A DNA stretch of 64,000 bases from contig CM037778.1 in NCBI GenBank assembly GCA_021229015.1, forward strand, positions 85,216,322 through 85,280,321, in the 5' to 3' direction. Numbering within the stretch: position 1 is the stretch's first letter; every line of letters starts with the position of its first letter. This document shows, piece by piece, positions 47,783 through 59,232 of the stretch. Origin of the DNA: Solen grandis (Eukaryota; Mollusca; Bivalvia; Adapedonta; Solenidae). A program made the translations under genes and the position numbers. Under the pieces are notes generated by a model. That model saw only the letters and a program-made list of their open reading frames with translations. It ran no database searches and was not told the origin of the DNA.

Positions 47783-47879
47783 ACAACTACTATTATGATT
47801 TGTCAGTTTAATATGGAGAGATGTATTTGCTGATGTAATTGCAAAATTATATTTGAGGTAAAGTCAGATCATTGAAAAT

Positions 47880-47965
47880 GCGAAACTGATAACATCTGAT
47901 TATATATGATGTTATAAGAGTCCTCTTTTGTGAATGATAACATTTGATCATATATATTCAAAGAC
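47880..47965 (+). repeat. Two units of the TGATAACATTTGAT repeat
   Basis: CTGATAACATCTGATTATAT and GTGAATGATAACATTTGATC, the latter preceded by TCCTCTTTT. The same words form the array at 49448-49640. Confidence 0.75.
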
Positions 47966-47989
47966 CCATCAATCAGACAGATAAATCCA

Positions 47990-48216
47990 CAGGAGGACTA
48001 CAAATCTCTCAGCCCCTCACCGCTGTGGGTTCGAATCCCGGTAGGGACTTCGGATTTTTCATGTGAGGAAGCCTTCCAGCTGGCTTGCGGTAGGTCGGTG
48101 GTTCTACCCGGGTACCTCTGTGTACCCGGGGTCTTCCTCCACCTGTAATTAGCTGGACGTCGCTATATGATTGAAATACTATCGCAGCGACGGTAAACCC
48201 CAATACAACAACTACA
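47990..48216 (+). mobile_element. SINE-B, slightly 5'-truncated, 13-bp duplication
   Basis: It begins CAGGAGGACTACAAATCTC inside the head and then continues as SINE-B to an ACAACTACA tail. ACAGATAAATCCA occurs at 47977-47989 and 48217-48229, a perfect 13-bp target duplication. The antisense 89-codon frame is not a gene. Confidence 0.95.
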
Positions 48217-48229
48217 ACAGATAAATCCA

Positions 48230-49155
48230 GTGGACAATAATATTGTTTAAGCACGAAACAGCTCATTGAATATTGCAAACTTTCAAAAGAAAGTATAGAA
48301 AAATCATAAAATTGTAACCATAATACAATCTCTAATGCAAGGAATTATATCAGTTTACTTCAAAACTTATCTTAAATTACGCAGGAAAATAACATAATTT
48401 CTCGTGGACCTTTTCATACAGGTACTTTTTTTTTTCGGCGTAGCTGTATAATTTCGATTTCAACTCGCATCTTAAACCAATCAAATGTACGCTAACAGCG
48501 GTAAATAATTCTAAGCTGAATAAAAGGACTCCTGTTATTGGTTAACGCATCGTTATGGACTATAAAATTACTGTAAATAAGGGGTGCAGCTTGTATATAT
48601 CATTCAGCTTGGTGTTATTACTTTTCTTTTTGATGTAAACATGAAAGTGATTTCAGTAAGTTAAATACAATCCTTTTCCATCAATTGAGGAATGCTACTT
48701 TGTGAAAATGATTTAAAACAACAAAAAAGAATCCACCGTGTTATGACATGAAACCCCTTAATTACTATGTATATTGAATTCTCCCAGCCTGCCGAGATGC
48801 TCTCATTGAAAATTAATTCGCCAAAACCAAAACAACTAATAACGCTTTTATATCATAATTGTCATATGCAATAATGATATGAACAAATATCAAACAATCC
48901 TATTTACAGATATAATTTTTTGTATTACCGTCTATAAATAAGTATATTTCATAGGAAAAATACTGAACTATTTCTAGAGCGTACTAAATTTGTTGTGCGT
49001 CGGTCTTTCGCGCGCTTTTCCTCGGAATGTTCTAGAAGACTGGAAATCTCGTTTTTCTTTCATCCTACGCCGAATATCTTTTTAAAGATATTTCTTGTTT
49101 ACATAAACATTTTTTTTTTATTTCTGAATTTATTTAAGCTTAAACTCTCTTGTCG
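48230..49155. other. No gene seen
   Basis: AT-rich DNA without recognised elements. Confidence 0.5.
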
Positions 49156-49159
49156 GTTA

Positions 49160-49282
49160 CTCGGTCGTACCAGTACTATGCGCCTGGGAAGGTCATAAAA
49201 AACCTTTGTATCAACGGGGTTCAAACCAATAACTTTCGGATTCGGGTACGTTACCAACTTACCACTGGCCACGGCGCTGAGG
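49160..49282 (-). mobile_element. SINE-C copy
   Basis: The plus strand shows ACCAGTACTATGCGCCTGGG, GGGGTTCAAACC and TACGTTACC...CCACTGGCCACGGCGC, i.e. the reverse of SINE-C. Confidence 0.75.
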
Positions 49283-49447
49283 TAATACTTTGACGGTTAT
49301 GTAATGTTTTAATGTAAAATATATATTGTTTCCATATATCTTCACTAGAATAGGAGATATTTGAAAACGTGACTGCGAGGATAGTAAAAACAGGTTGCAT
49401 GCTTTTGTGAGATTTAGATTAGTTGCCAATCAAGGTCATTGATATGG

Positions 49448-49640
49448 TGTAGGACTGAAATCCTCTTTTGTGAATGATAACATTTGATTATATATTTTGT
49501 AGGAAACGTGAATGATAACATTTGATCAAATATAGTGTAGGATTCGTGAATGATAACATCTGTTCATATATGGTGTAGGATTGGAGTTACCTATCGTTAA
49601 TTATAACATTTGATCATATATTGTTTAGTAATGGAATCTT
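49448..49640 (+). repeat. Degenerate tandem array, about four 45-50-bp units
   Basis: The units share GTGAATGATAACATTTGATC, ATATAT and GTGTAGGA. Same family as 47880-47965. Confidence 0.8.
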
Positions 49641-49941
49641 CTTCGTGAATATTCCCATTCATACATCAAGTATCAGGATTGATAAGCGGAATAAATCTAT
49701 TATACTCTATAGATGATTTATATTATAACTTTAGTAATATACATACCTTACGACCGGGTAAAAATACGACGACAACAATTACAGCAAAAAACATGAGTGT
49801 TAAATTAATTAGTACAACAATTCTATATGAAAGTTTCAGCAAATATTTACATTTAGCAGTGATATTTATGTGCCTTACGTATTTTCTATATTGTGTTAGA
49901 CGCCATTATAAAAAGTATGAAAATCCATCCTGTCGGTTTCA

Positions 49942-49985
49942 GGGTTGGAGCAATGGACCAGTACTTTGCTCTTGATAAAATGGAA
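49942..49985 (-). mobile_element. SINE-C 3' fragment
   Basis: GGTTGGAGCAATGGACCAGT then ACTTTGCTC matches the distal part of the SINE-C copies. The 98-codon plus frame at 49679-49975 ends in it and has no other support. Confidence 0.55.
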
Positions 49986-50168
49986 TTATATTCCACACAA
50001 TATAAAGTAAGATGGTAGAATTATCGTGTATGCTTCGAACCCTTATCGACAATAACATTTTATAATTATAACCTTAATAAATCATGGTGTACTGAAACCT
50101 ATGTTCGATATACAATTCTGTGACAATTGTTATTTGTTTGGAGTAAACACTGGCTAAAACCAGTTTTT

Positions 50169-50421
50169 TTTGTTGTTGTATTGGGGTTTACCGTCGCTGC
50201 GATAGTATTTCAATCATATAGCGACGTCCAGCTAATTACAGGTGGAGGAAGACCCCGAGTACACAGAGGTACCCGGGTAGAACCATCGACCTACCGCAAG
50301 CCAGCTGGAAGGCTTCTTCACATGAAGAATCCGAAGTCCCTACCGGGATTCGAACCCACAGCGGTAAGGGGCTGAGAGATTTGTAGTCCACGACTGTAAC
50401 CGCTCGGTCATGGCGCCGCCC
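50169..50421 (-). mobile_element. SINE-B, full length
   Basis: The minus strand carries the complete head (GCGCCATGACCGAGCGGTTA), body and tail ending in ACAACAACA. It gives the same 60-70 codon antisense frame as other copies, here on the plus strand. Confidence 0.95.
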
Positions 50422-50718
50422 TTTGATAACACGTGAATGATTGTTTTACAATCGTTTAGTATCACTGTTATTTATGACTTGTTTAAGATCCTATTAAGTT
50501 ATTTCCATTTCATTTTTGCATATTTATTGGCTGTTTTACAATGTATCAAAACCGCATTGTGTGCCTAACGCTTAACGGGACACCACAATAACGGGAATTC
50601 GTTGAAGTATATTATTGAAAAAAAAAGTAATTCATTTTTATTTGAAATCGACATTTAATTTTGCAAAAAATTATGTCTTTGAGACTTTAATACATGTATA
50701 CATGTATGCACCTGAATT

Positions 50719-50998
50719 TGGAGAGGGGAGGGGGAGGGGGACTTCCGTGGCTGAGAGGGTAGAGTCGCTGACTTTAACACTCTCTCAGCCCCTCACCGCG
50801 TGGGTTCGAATCCCGGCAGGGTCATTTGGATTTTCATATGAGGAAGCCTTCCAGCTGGCTTGCGGTAGGTCGGTGGTTCTACCCGGATGTCTCCGTGCAT
50901 TCGGGGTCTTCCTCCACCTGTAATTAGCTAGACGTCGCTATATGACTGAAATACTGTCGAGGGGACGGTACACTAAAATAGTCAAGTCTAGTCAAGTC
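50719..50998 (+). mobile_element. SINE-B subfamily with altered tail, ACCTGAATT duplication
   Basis: The head is CTTCCGTGGCTGAGAGGGTA; the body is as in SINE-B. The 3' end diverges: ATACTGTCGAGGGGACGGTA then CACTAAAATAGTCAAGTC. ACCTGAATT lies at 50710-50718 and 50999-51007. Confidence 0.9.
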
Positions 50999-51009
50999 AC
51001 CTGAATTGG

Positions 51010-52930
51010 TTTGATAAGATATGATTTTGGTAGGTAATGTGATGGAATTCATTACATGTATTTATATTTACCAGAATCACATGACAATAAAATAACGTAC
51101 ATATATTGACATATAGTAGAGCAAGACTCTCAAATAAAGTTTGTTCTTAAATGTACGTAATAAAACACGTCCTACCGCCTTTCCCAGCCTCACTCCGTCC
51201 AGTCAACACGGTGAACAGAACAGCCAAGAAAAACACCTGCATCTTGTTGTTAAGCTGACTGCCTTGTGTGCTACGAACAACGTTTTTTTGGGTTCAAATT
51301 TCAGACCCGATGGTTCTGTCTGTTTACCCCCCCCCCCCCCCACACACACACACTTCCACATCGCAATACAGACCGAGGCCCTGGCTGCAGTCTCGTTCAT
51401 TCTACAAACGATATCAATCAGTCTTCAATCGTTAGATTTGAACCCTTTAACAATTGTCTGTATTACGTATTATGTCACGTGGTGTTTGTCTTGATTACTA
51501 AGTTAATGCAAATTCAGTCAAACAATCGCCAGAGGATCATCATTCACCTAAAACATTCCAATTCTATACTTAACAAAAGTAGAAACGTCTCTCCATGTCA
51601 AGTTAACATTTCTGGATATGGAACGGTTGATAGAATTTTGTTACAGTGATATTTTTAATGTGTAAAAATCCAGGGTCAAAATTATAAAAAGGTGCCCAAA
51701 GAGATTGTTTAAAATCTATTGTTTTTGATGAAAGCAGAAAAAGAAGTAAATTTGTTTTCAATTTTCAGTTCAGTCTGTGTGGCAAGTCTCGTGCAACTTT
51801 GACCGTGAGAATCGTGAGTATCGCCGTCCGCATGGGTGTATTTGAAGTATAATTTGAACAACGAGACCACTTTCTTTTTACATACTATAAGCATATAGAG
51901 GAAATATTTATGTAAAAAACAGGGACGTTTCTAGTTTTTCTGAGTTTAAGACGTCTTTAAAAAGACGTATTTACGAAAATGCATATATAAAAAGTCAATA
52001 TTATTGCAGAGTTTCTTTCCTTAATAAAGTACGAGAATATGTTACTTTAGACATTTCCTTACTGAAACATGATATATATTTACTAACAAACATGAATAAA
52101 TTAAATTATTTACTACATGTATTTGTTTTGCTAACGTAAAAAAGGTATTTACTAATTAACACATACTTAGTAAATGACTTATACATAAAAAACTTATAGT
52201 ATCAAATATTAAATTACACACATTTTATATATTGAGTATTGAAGAAGGGCCTCATAGGCAATTAAAGGAGAGCGGACCTTAGTAACAGACAGAGGCCGTG
52301 ACTTAACTGTCCACCTGTGTGTACATTGGGATTTACGTTCTCAGCTTCGACAATCAAACATTTCATTATGTGCGGCTTTAAAACTAATACATCTGTTGAA
52401 ATCTGCATCAAATATTCTATTTAAGCGATAAAATAATATTCCCAGTGTTGAATTTATTTAGTCAAATCATTAAGTCCTAATACACCTGTCCACAACATGA
52501 CATGTACAGAATTAACAAAATTGTTCAGCAAATCTTTTTTTCTTAATGCAATCTTAAAGGTTTGTTTTGGAAAAACAGCCAACGGTCATGATGAAGTCGA
52601 GATATTACGCACAGCCATCATCAGACTTTTTGCCGTCATATTAAAATAATATAAATTAATCCTTAGTTCATTTTATCAGTGCGTAAAATTCAGTTTTCCG
52701 ACTGATTTGAATTGTACATCTTTGTTGTAAAAAATCAATTTGCTGATTATAAACACAAAATAAAAAAAAAATATAAATCTTTTCTTTGATGATTTCATAC
52801 ATTTAGATAAATTTGAAGATATTATATAAAACTCATATACTGATACAAATAGAGATAAAAATACATCGTCTTTTCCGGAATTTGAACGCTGTCTGCATAT
52901 AACAAAGTAGGAAAGTAAACTGCGTTTAAT
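51010..52930. other. No gene supported; C-run with CA microsatellite
   Basis: A poly-C run and CA repeat at about 51327-51352. Overlapping plus frames of 117 and 127 codons (51141-51649) share the low-complexity run, lack a domain and lie in different frames, so they are not called. The rest is AT-rich. Confidence 0.5.
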
Positions 52931-52935
52931 ACTTT

Positions 52936-53234
52936 ATTTATTGGATTTAACGTTCCGATAAAAGTATTTTCAGTCATTTGGAGCCTATGTCTGCTTGAAA
53001 CACACTGCAGTATCACACCGTAGAGATGTAACATGATACCACACCCAGTCACATTATCCTGACACCGGGCCAACCAGTCCTGGAACTACAATGACACAAT
53101 CATACTCTGAGCCCCAAGCGAGGGAGCTATGCTGGGGTCATTCTTTACGAATTTGGTATTTCGCGGCTGATGATCGGACCCATGGCATCCAGATTCCGGG
53201 GCCTACGCTCTAATCACTCGGCCACAGTGACCAG
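52936..53234 (-). mobile_element. SINE-A, near full length
   Basis: Tail TTATTGGATTTAACGTTCC to head TAATCACTCGGCCACAGTGA in minus order; the mid-body has a small insertion at about 53090-53102. Confidence 0.9.
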
Positions 53235-53239
53235 TTAAA

Positions 53240-53540
53240 ACAATTCAAATTAGGTCAAAGTGTAACATAAAGTCAACCAATCACAAATTAGATGCAAGAG
53301 GATTGTTTTATTTGATTTACCACGAACTTCTCCGTCACCCGTGTTTTATTATGTGGAACTTTTCAGACTGGGACTTGGGAAACCCAACAGCTGTTTGGGT
53401 ATCAAACCGACGACCCTTAAGACTATGTTTGATGTGTGGATTCAGCCCAAAGTCACATGGGGACAGGACTGGACAGTATGGGGGACGTGAGAAAGTATGA
53501 AGTCCAGTGAACTGCTAATATTCGGTTACGACGGCTGACT
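53240..53540. other. No gene supported
   Basis: A 65-codon plus frame (53303-53500) has no recognised domain. Confidence 0.4.
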
Positions 53541-53854
53541 AATATGTTAGGGCTTTATGGGTCCCCTTAACCCCCTACATGGACGCGTTTCTAATGGCGG
53601 CTGGTATAAATTATTCAGCATACATACTTCCTGTAACTGGTTTGTGCTCTGGGAAAAAAAGTGTGGAACCATTTCACGTGCGTCTATAAAATAAAGAATA
53701 AAAAAGCTTTTGACACTACTGAAACGTCGGATTATCTGTGGCCCATATTTTCCCAACACCCACTTTCTTTCCTATACGGCTAATATATGACAACCATGTT
53801 TCGTCACCAGTCATGACTGCAAATAAACTTGTATCATCGCAATTTTCATTCAGT

Positions 53855-54557
53855 GGTAATTCTCACCCGCTCTTGTCGTTGTTGGTAATTCTCATCCGCT
53901 CTTGTCGTTGTTGGTAATTCTCATCCGCTCTTGTCGTTGTTGGTAATTCTCATCCGCTCTTGTCGTTGTTGGTAATTCTCACCCGCTCTTGTCGTTGTTG
54001 GTAATTCTCATCCGCTCTTGTCGTTGTAGGTAATTCTCATCCGCTCTTGTCGTTGTTGGTAATTCTCATCCGCTCTTGTCGTTGTTGGTAAATCTCACCC
54101 GCTCTTGTCGTTGTTGGTAATTCTCACCCGCTCTTGTCGTTGTTGGTAATTCTCATCCGCTCTTGTCGTTGTTGGTAATTCTCATCCGCTCTTGTCGTTG
54201 TTGGTTATTCTCATCCGCTCTTGTCGTTGTTGGTAATTCTCATCCGCTCTTGTCGTTGTTGGTAATTCTCACCCGCTCTTGTCGTTGTTGGTAATTCTCA
54301 CACGCTCTTGTCGTTGTTGGTAATTCTCACCCGCTCTTGTCGTTGTTGGTAATTCTCATCCGCTCTTGTCGTTGTTGGTAATTCTCATCCGCTCTTGTCG
54401 TTGTTGGTAATTCTCATCCGCTCTTGTCGTTGTTGGTAAATCTCACCCGCTCTTGTCGTTGTTGGTAATTCTCACACGCTCTTGTCGTTGTTGGTAATTC
54501 TCACCCGCTCTTGTCGTTGTTGGTAATTCTCACCCGCTCTTGTCGTTGTTGGTAATT
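53855..54557. repeat. 29-bp minisatellite, about 24 copies, inside the transposase relic
   Basis: The unit is GGTAATTCTCATCCGCTCTT then GTCGTTGTT, with a C/T variant at CA(C/T)CC and a few other changes. On the minus strand the unit equals the transposase codons for QQRQERVRI, and the array edges join transposase sequence on both sides. The period is not a multiple of three. Confidence 0.97.
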
Positions 54558-54647
54558 AAGCAATCGGGAGCACAGCCTTGCTGAGATTTAGTCTATCAAA
54601 ACTTCCCCGAACTCCTGCACAGTGTAACGCGCATCCTCTTCCATTGA

Positions 54648-54901
54648 CGGGGCCGCCGTGGCCGAGCGGTTACAGTCGTGGACTACAAATCTCTCAGCCC
54701 CTCACCGCTGTGGGTTCGAATCCCGGTAGGGACTTCGGATTTTTTATGTGAGGAAGCCTTCCAGCTGGCTTGCGGTAGGTCGGTGGTTCTACCCGGGTAC
54801 CTCTGTGTACTCGGGGTCTTCCTCCACCTGTAATTAGCTGGACGTCGCTATATGATTGAAATACTATCGCCGCGACGGTAAACCCCAATACAACAACTAC
54901 A
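54648..54901 (+). mobile_element. SINE-B, full length, perfect 11-bp duplication
   Basis: Head GGGGCCGCCGTGGCCGAGCG to tail AACCCCAATACAACAACTAC. TCTTCCATTGA occurs at 54637-54647 and 54902-54912. It is inserted in the mariner relic, so it is younger than that transposase. The antisense 71-codon frame is a by-product. Confidence 0.97.
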
Positions 54902-54989
54902 TCTTCCATTGAATGACGTCATTTTAACAAAATATTTTTACCGGGCGACCTGAGTGTTGATCATTGCCTGTCTGCCGTATTTAAAAAAA

Positions 54990-56515
54990 TACTCACATTT
55001 TTTTTTCAAATGTGATCGAGCCATCGACAATATGCTGTCGCCATCGGCAATGTGAAAAAGCCCTCGCTACTGTGATGGAGCCAACACCGTCATTCAATAA
55101 GTGTTAATATTGCGGAATGGACTTAATTGCATAAATTGATAAAGACTTACTTTCCTGAAATGTTTTGAATAATTGTTCAATCAGATTTCTTCATGTTTCA
55201 CGTTTCACATTCTTCGATTTTTGAAGAGCAAGCATGTTCTTTAAAAACGGATATTTTTTTTATAGAATGTACTTAACTTTTTACAGCCTTGTTTTGGTCG
55301 AGGGCTCTACAACGGAAGTGTCGAGGGCTCTCATTTAAACAGATCACCAAAAATGTGAAAGAGCCACCGTTTAGTGGGGGTGCCTTGGCAATTTCTGTAA
55401 CTTTACCATCAAAACAAACTGCAACTAATAAAACACGATACGCCACGTGACCAGCACGTTTTGCAAGAGAAAGCTGCACGTTGCTAAAGGCAGCTCGTTT
55501 TATTCAACAATGGATTTAAGTTTCACGATAATGGATGGTGTTTTAACAGAACTACACCACTATTATCAGAATTTTCAGAATAACTCTCGTTTTGTCTTAT
55601 TACACATATTTAGGCTAGGAAAATAATAATATAGAAACAACCTTGGCATAGAGCCATTTTTTCAATGATTGGTGTTATTTCAATAAGTGCAAAGTCCATT
55701 TTAAGGTCACAATAAACAACACTGAAATGAAATATTTATGAAAAGAATACTAAGACCACTTTCAGACGGACCCAAAAGTGGTCTGTGGTCTTATTATCCT
55801 ACAAATACTGCATATATTTACGAAGGATTGTGATTTACGTATATCTCAAAATGTCGGCTATTGTTTAAGATCTTTATGAATTACAATTTTTTGAAAAGAG
55901 AATAATAATTTAATGACTTGTTTAACAGTTACTAAATGGCACATAACGAATACCATATGTTATATAATCATATATTATTTAAGAAAAAGGTTAAGATCAA
56001 AAGGGATATCACAAATATCAAGTGTCATGCAAACTAAACAAGAACACGGTAAAGTACGGCAATATACGCCCGAAGGCATTGCCATATGAAGATGCTTATT
56101 TGTTATTCTGTGTCTTCATTTGCTAAAAAACGTATGTTTTAATGCAATAAAGTGTTGCTTAACTCTATGTAAGAAAGATACATAGCGGACACGAATATTC
56201 TAAAGTTATATCATTATCATACAAGAACTCAAGTGTGATGTTGGCATTTAAACCTACGCTCTGCAAATTCTCTGAGATATGCCCTAAGAGAAAGTTTGGG
56301 AGGGCCAAAACATGTTAAAATTAATAGTAAACGCTTGCATGCGGAACTGTATGTCACTTTGGTTTCTAATAGATTTTAATCTTTTGGTTTGATGAAATGC
56401 CATTACATACTTTGAAGTTAGTGTCTAGCAGCAAATGATTGCACTACTATTATGAGATAACATATGATGAGGATTTTGATGCATAGTTTTCTGTGATTTT
56501 AAGTAAGTAATTTTC
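54990..56515. other. No gene supported; short inverted motifs
   Basis: 54990-55380 repeats short GAGCC(A/C)TCG and AATGTGAAA words in both directions. 55751-55793 is a hairpin (TAAGACCAC/GTGGTCTTA). No exon recognised. Confidence 0.45.
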
Positions 56516-56520
56516 CTTAA

Positions 56521-57403
56521 TGCTGCGTTTACACTATGTTCCCGGTGGCCACGGCAGTCCCGTTTGCACGAAACGTAGTGCGTCGTGGAACTTTGGTGTT
56601 TGTTTAACTATGTATACAAGTTGAGTTAAGTCCTCCCAAGTTTTCTCACGGTCTATCACGGTACATCCGTGACGAACCGTGGGAGTGAAAAGGACTGAGC
56701 CCCAGTGTCAACAAGGCGCACCACGTTGCCGCCCGCGGTCTACCACGGATGTCAGTACGTTCCCTCCCGGTCCGCCACGTTCTGATTGGTTCTCTCACGT
56801 TTCTCACGTTCTGATCAAGGTCTGACACGTTTCTTATATCTCCTAATTATTTGCCACTTACTCGCTAGCATATTTACTTTTTATTTCCGTTTATTGAACA
56901 TTTTATTTCCAGCTTAAAATGTTTGCACATTTCAATTCAGTTTCGACTACCATAATGAAACCGTACTTAAATATACATAAGATTTAACATCACTGGATGA
57001 AAAAAATAGACCTTTATCTCTGTGTAGTTTGGGGAAAAATAAGTGTATCTAATTATTGCCCAGAAGTGCTGTTTGATGCAGAATGCGCGCTACCATTGAA
57101 CATAGTTTTTAAAAATGACATCCAAAGAAAATCAATCGCTGTGCAGGACTTCATCAGGAAAGCTCCCCGTCTCACTACGGACCACCACTAAGTTTTGTTA
57201 CGGCCTATTACGTTCTGTCACGTCTTGTTGCGTTCATTCCGTTTTGCTACGGCCTACTAAGTTTTTAATCCGCACCGTGACGGCCGTGGCGAATATTTTG
57301 ACAGTTTAAAAATATGGCTCGGCTCTCACGGCCACCCCGTTTTGTCCACGGTGGCCTGATACGTGGTCGCCGTGGCCGCCGGGAACATAGTGTAAACGCA
57401 GCA
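56521..57403. mobile_element. Harbinger-type TIR element, 883 bp, TAA duplication
   Basis: The ends TGCTGCGTTTACACTATGTT and, inverted, AACATAGTGTAAACGCAGCA are perfect, and the complementarity continues through CCCGG and the GGC(C)ACGGC block to about 35 bp. TAA directly flanks both sides (56518-56520, 57404-57406), the 3-bp duplication typical of PIF/Harbinger. Subterminal zones are dense in CACG(G/T) words on both sides (56645-56830 and 57175-57380). No transposase frame, so non-autonomous. Frames at 56646-57498 are not genes. Confidence 0.88.
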
Positions 57404-57409
57404 TAAAAG

Positions 57410-58405
57410 TTAAAAAATGGTTTTCTATTGCCATACAGCGTTACTGAAGCAGAATCAGATTGCAATTCATTTGTTTTCACACACCGATGACTTGCCATAA
57501 TCCATGTATGGTTAACTTAAACTTCAAAATCTGATTGCCTGTCATTTAGAAATATTAAACTATTTCCAAGAATCTTCATTTGATCGGTTTAAAGTTAGAT
57601 TGGCTCATTACAGAAAGGGATATTAAACAGTAGTTCATCACTTTATTAGCTACCGTTATACATGAAGAAGTCAATGCATACAATGTTTTTGTTTGAAGAA
57701 ATGGCTTGCAAACAGAACTGAATTAGACGTGTATTATTTAATATTTATATAGAAAATCGTGAAACCCAATTATTGCTGTTCTTCTACAGTTTATCACTAC
57801 ATTCCCAATACTTTATTGGAAGCATTTCTACTATAGGAACTTGTGCGACTGCAATTTTTATCATGACTTAATAAACTATTACAAGAGTTATATTTCTTTG
57901 AATTCTCGTCTTATATACATTTGATTGAGAACACATCATGAGTGTCTTAACTCCTACTTCACTATTGCTGGGATTAACCACAAAACTATTACAGATGGAC
58001 AACCTACATGTGAAGATATGCGTGTGGCCCGGGAATATGGTAATGACTGAGTTATGGCCCTTTGATATCCAGCAATAAATCTTGTGTGCCCAACTCCTAC
58101 ATCTTTGCTTCCCAAATATACGTTTGTACTGACTGCTAACAAGCATTGGACCTGGGTAGTGGGTGACAGGTGCATGTGGGAGGGTGTACCTTGGCTTACA
58201 GTTCTAGCTTTTGGGCTGTGATGATAAAAATAATGTTCACTGTAAACATACGTCACGGATAGGATTCAAGTACGAGGCAATTACTATTAACTGTCCGACA
58301 TGCCAATTAATTGTTTAATTCAGGAGAGGCGAAAATGGTGTTTATACCGAAGCAGTATTTAACAGCGATCTCGGACTCGTAATACAAATTGGTTCCATAA
58401 AATTC
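57410..58405. other. No gene supported
   Basis: Two overlapping minus frames of 92 and 100 codons (57868-58256) lie in slightly less AT-rich DNA, but no domain or consistent frame could be recognised. Confidence 0.35.
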
Positions 58406-58409
58406 AAAC

Positions 58410-58550
58410 TGGTTCCCTGAAATTGATATTATGGTGATGTTGAATTTATGATAAGGACGTCATCCTATGATTGTCATTATTGTAAAGAAGACGCCGCTAG
58501 TTTATTTTGAAATGGAACTGACATTGTATTTGAACTTAATATCTTTTATT
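58410..58550 (+). repeat. Dispersed repeat, copy 1 (pairs with 61095-61235)
   Basis: Shared words in order: TGGTTCCCT(G/A)AAATT, TTTATGAT(A/G)AGGACG, TTGATTG-like, TTATTTTGAA, TGGAACTGACATTG versus TGAAATTGACATTG. The two copies bracket the receptor and EB exons. Confidence 0.7.
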
Positions 58551-58809
58551 GATTGTAATCAGTCGAAAAAAATAGTCGATTAATCAGAGGCAAAAATCAC
58601 TGATTAATCAATCGTGACTAAACACAATATATATCAATTTTTGAGAAAATGCCTACTAAAACCCTTTATTGTGATATTTTTAGTGCACACCATGAAAACA
58701 AAGAATAAACTATATGATCCGATGGCTGATGTTTACGTTAAAAGGCTCTTCTAGCAACACATAATGTTCTTTAAATGTGTGTAAAATGTTTTCATGTAAA
58801 TTCATGAAT

Positions 58810-59006
58810 TTAAGGTAATCCATACGACATTAAACTATAATCATGATCCAGCCATTAATCATGGGAATGTTATAGTAAATGCAAGTCTTTATAGACATAG
58901 AGACAAAGAGGTCTTAACCCCAAGTCAATAGATACTCGCGTCTGCATTGAAGTCTTTAAGCATAAAGGACCATGATTACAATTTAATGCTGGATGGATTA
59001 CCTTAA
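58810..59006. mobile_element. TTAA-flanked palindromic MITE, copy 4 of 4
   Basis: TTAA at each end, left GGTAATCCATACGACATTAA, right TGCTGGATGGATTACC. The interior TATAGTAAATGCAAGTC matches copy 3. Confidence 0.85.
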
Positions 59007-59232
59007 GTAAAGCATCAGGATATCACATCATTTAATACTCATCCTGTCCATTTAGTTATCAACTTATCCTTTTTTGCGATTAAACTTTGGGCCAACCCTC
59101 GTATGCCTTTGTTGATATATTTCATTCTCTAATTTTCTGTTTTTTTCGAATGTTTCTTTTTGTTTGTAATCAAAGAATTGACAGTAAAATATAAGATCTT
59201 AGAAATTCATGGTTGTAAATTTACCTCGACTG

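Larger units (their letters stand above)
53560..54965 (-). pseudogene. Mariner-type transposase relic, broken by a minisatellite and a SINE
   Basis: Read on the minus strand from high to low coordinate, fragments appear in transposase order: an SGRP linker motif (about 54942-54953); after the SINE, MEEDARYTVQEFGEV (54644 down to about 54600), typical of the second helix-turn-helix region; then SARLCSRLL and QQRQERVRI; then, past the minisatellite, NENCDDTSLFAVMTGDETW, where the Asp at 53803-53805 is the first catalytic residue of mariner D,D(34)D transposases; then an FIDAREMVPHFF-like beta-strand segment near 53640-53700. There are several frameshifts and stops, and the region of the second and third catalytic Asp residues is not seen. 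It is non-functional. The short minus frame 53547-53759 is its best preserved part. Confidence 0.85.

Noticed and set aside
51141..51649. 117- and 127-codon plus frames as genes
   Set aside because: They overlap in different frames across a poly-C/CA run and show no domain; chance frames in low-complexity DNA.
57868..58256. Overlapping 92- and 100-codon minus frames as a gene
   Set aside because: Two different frames over the same DNA, no domain and no splice context.
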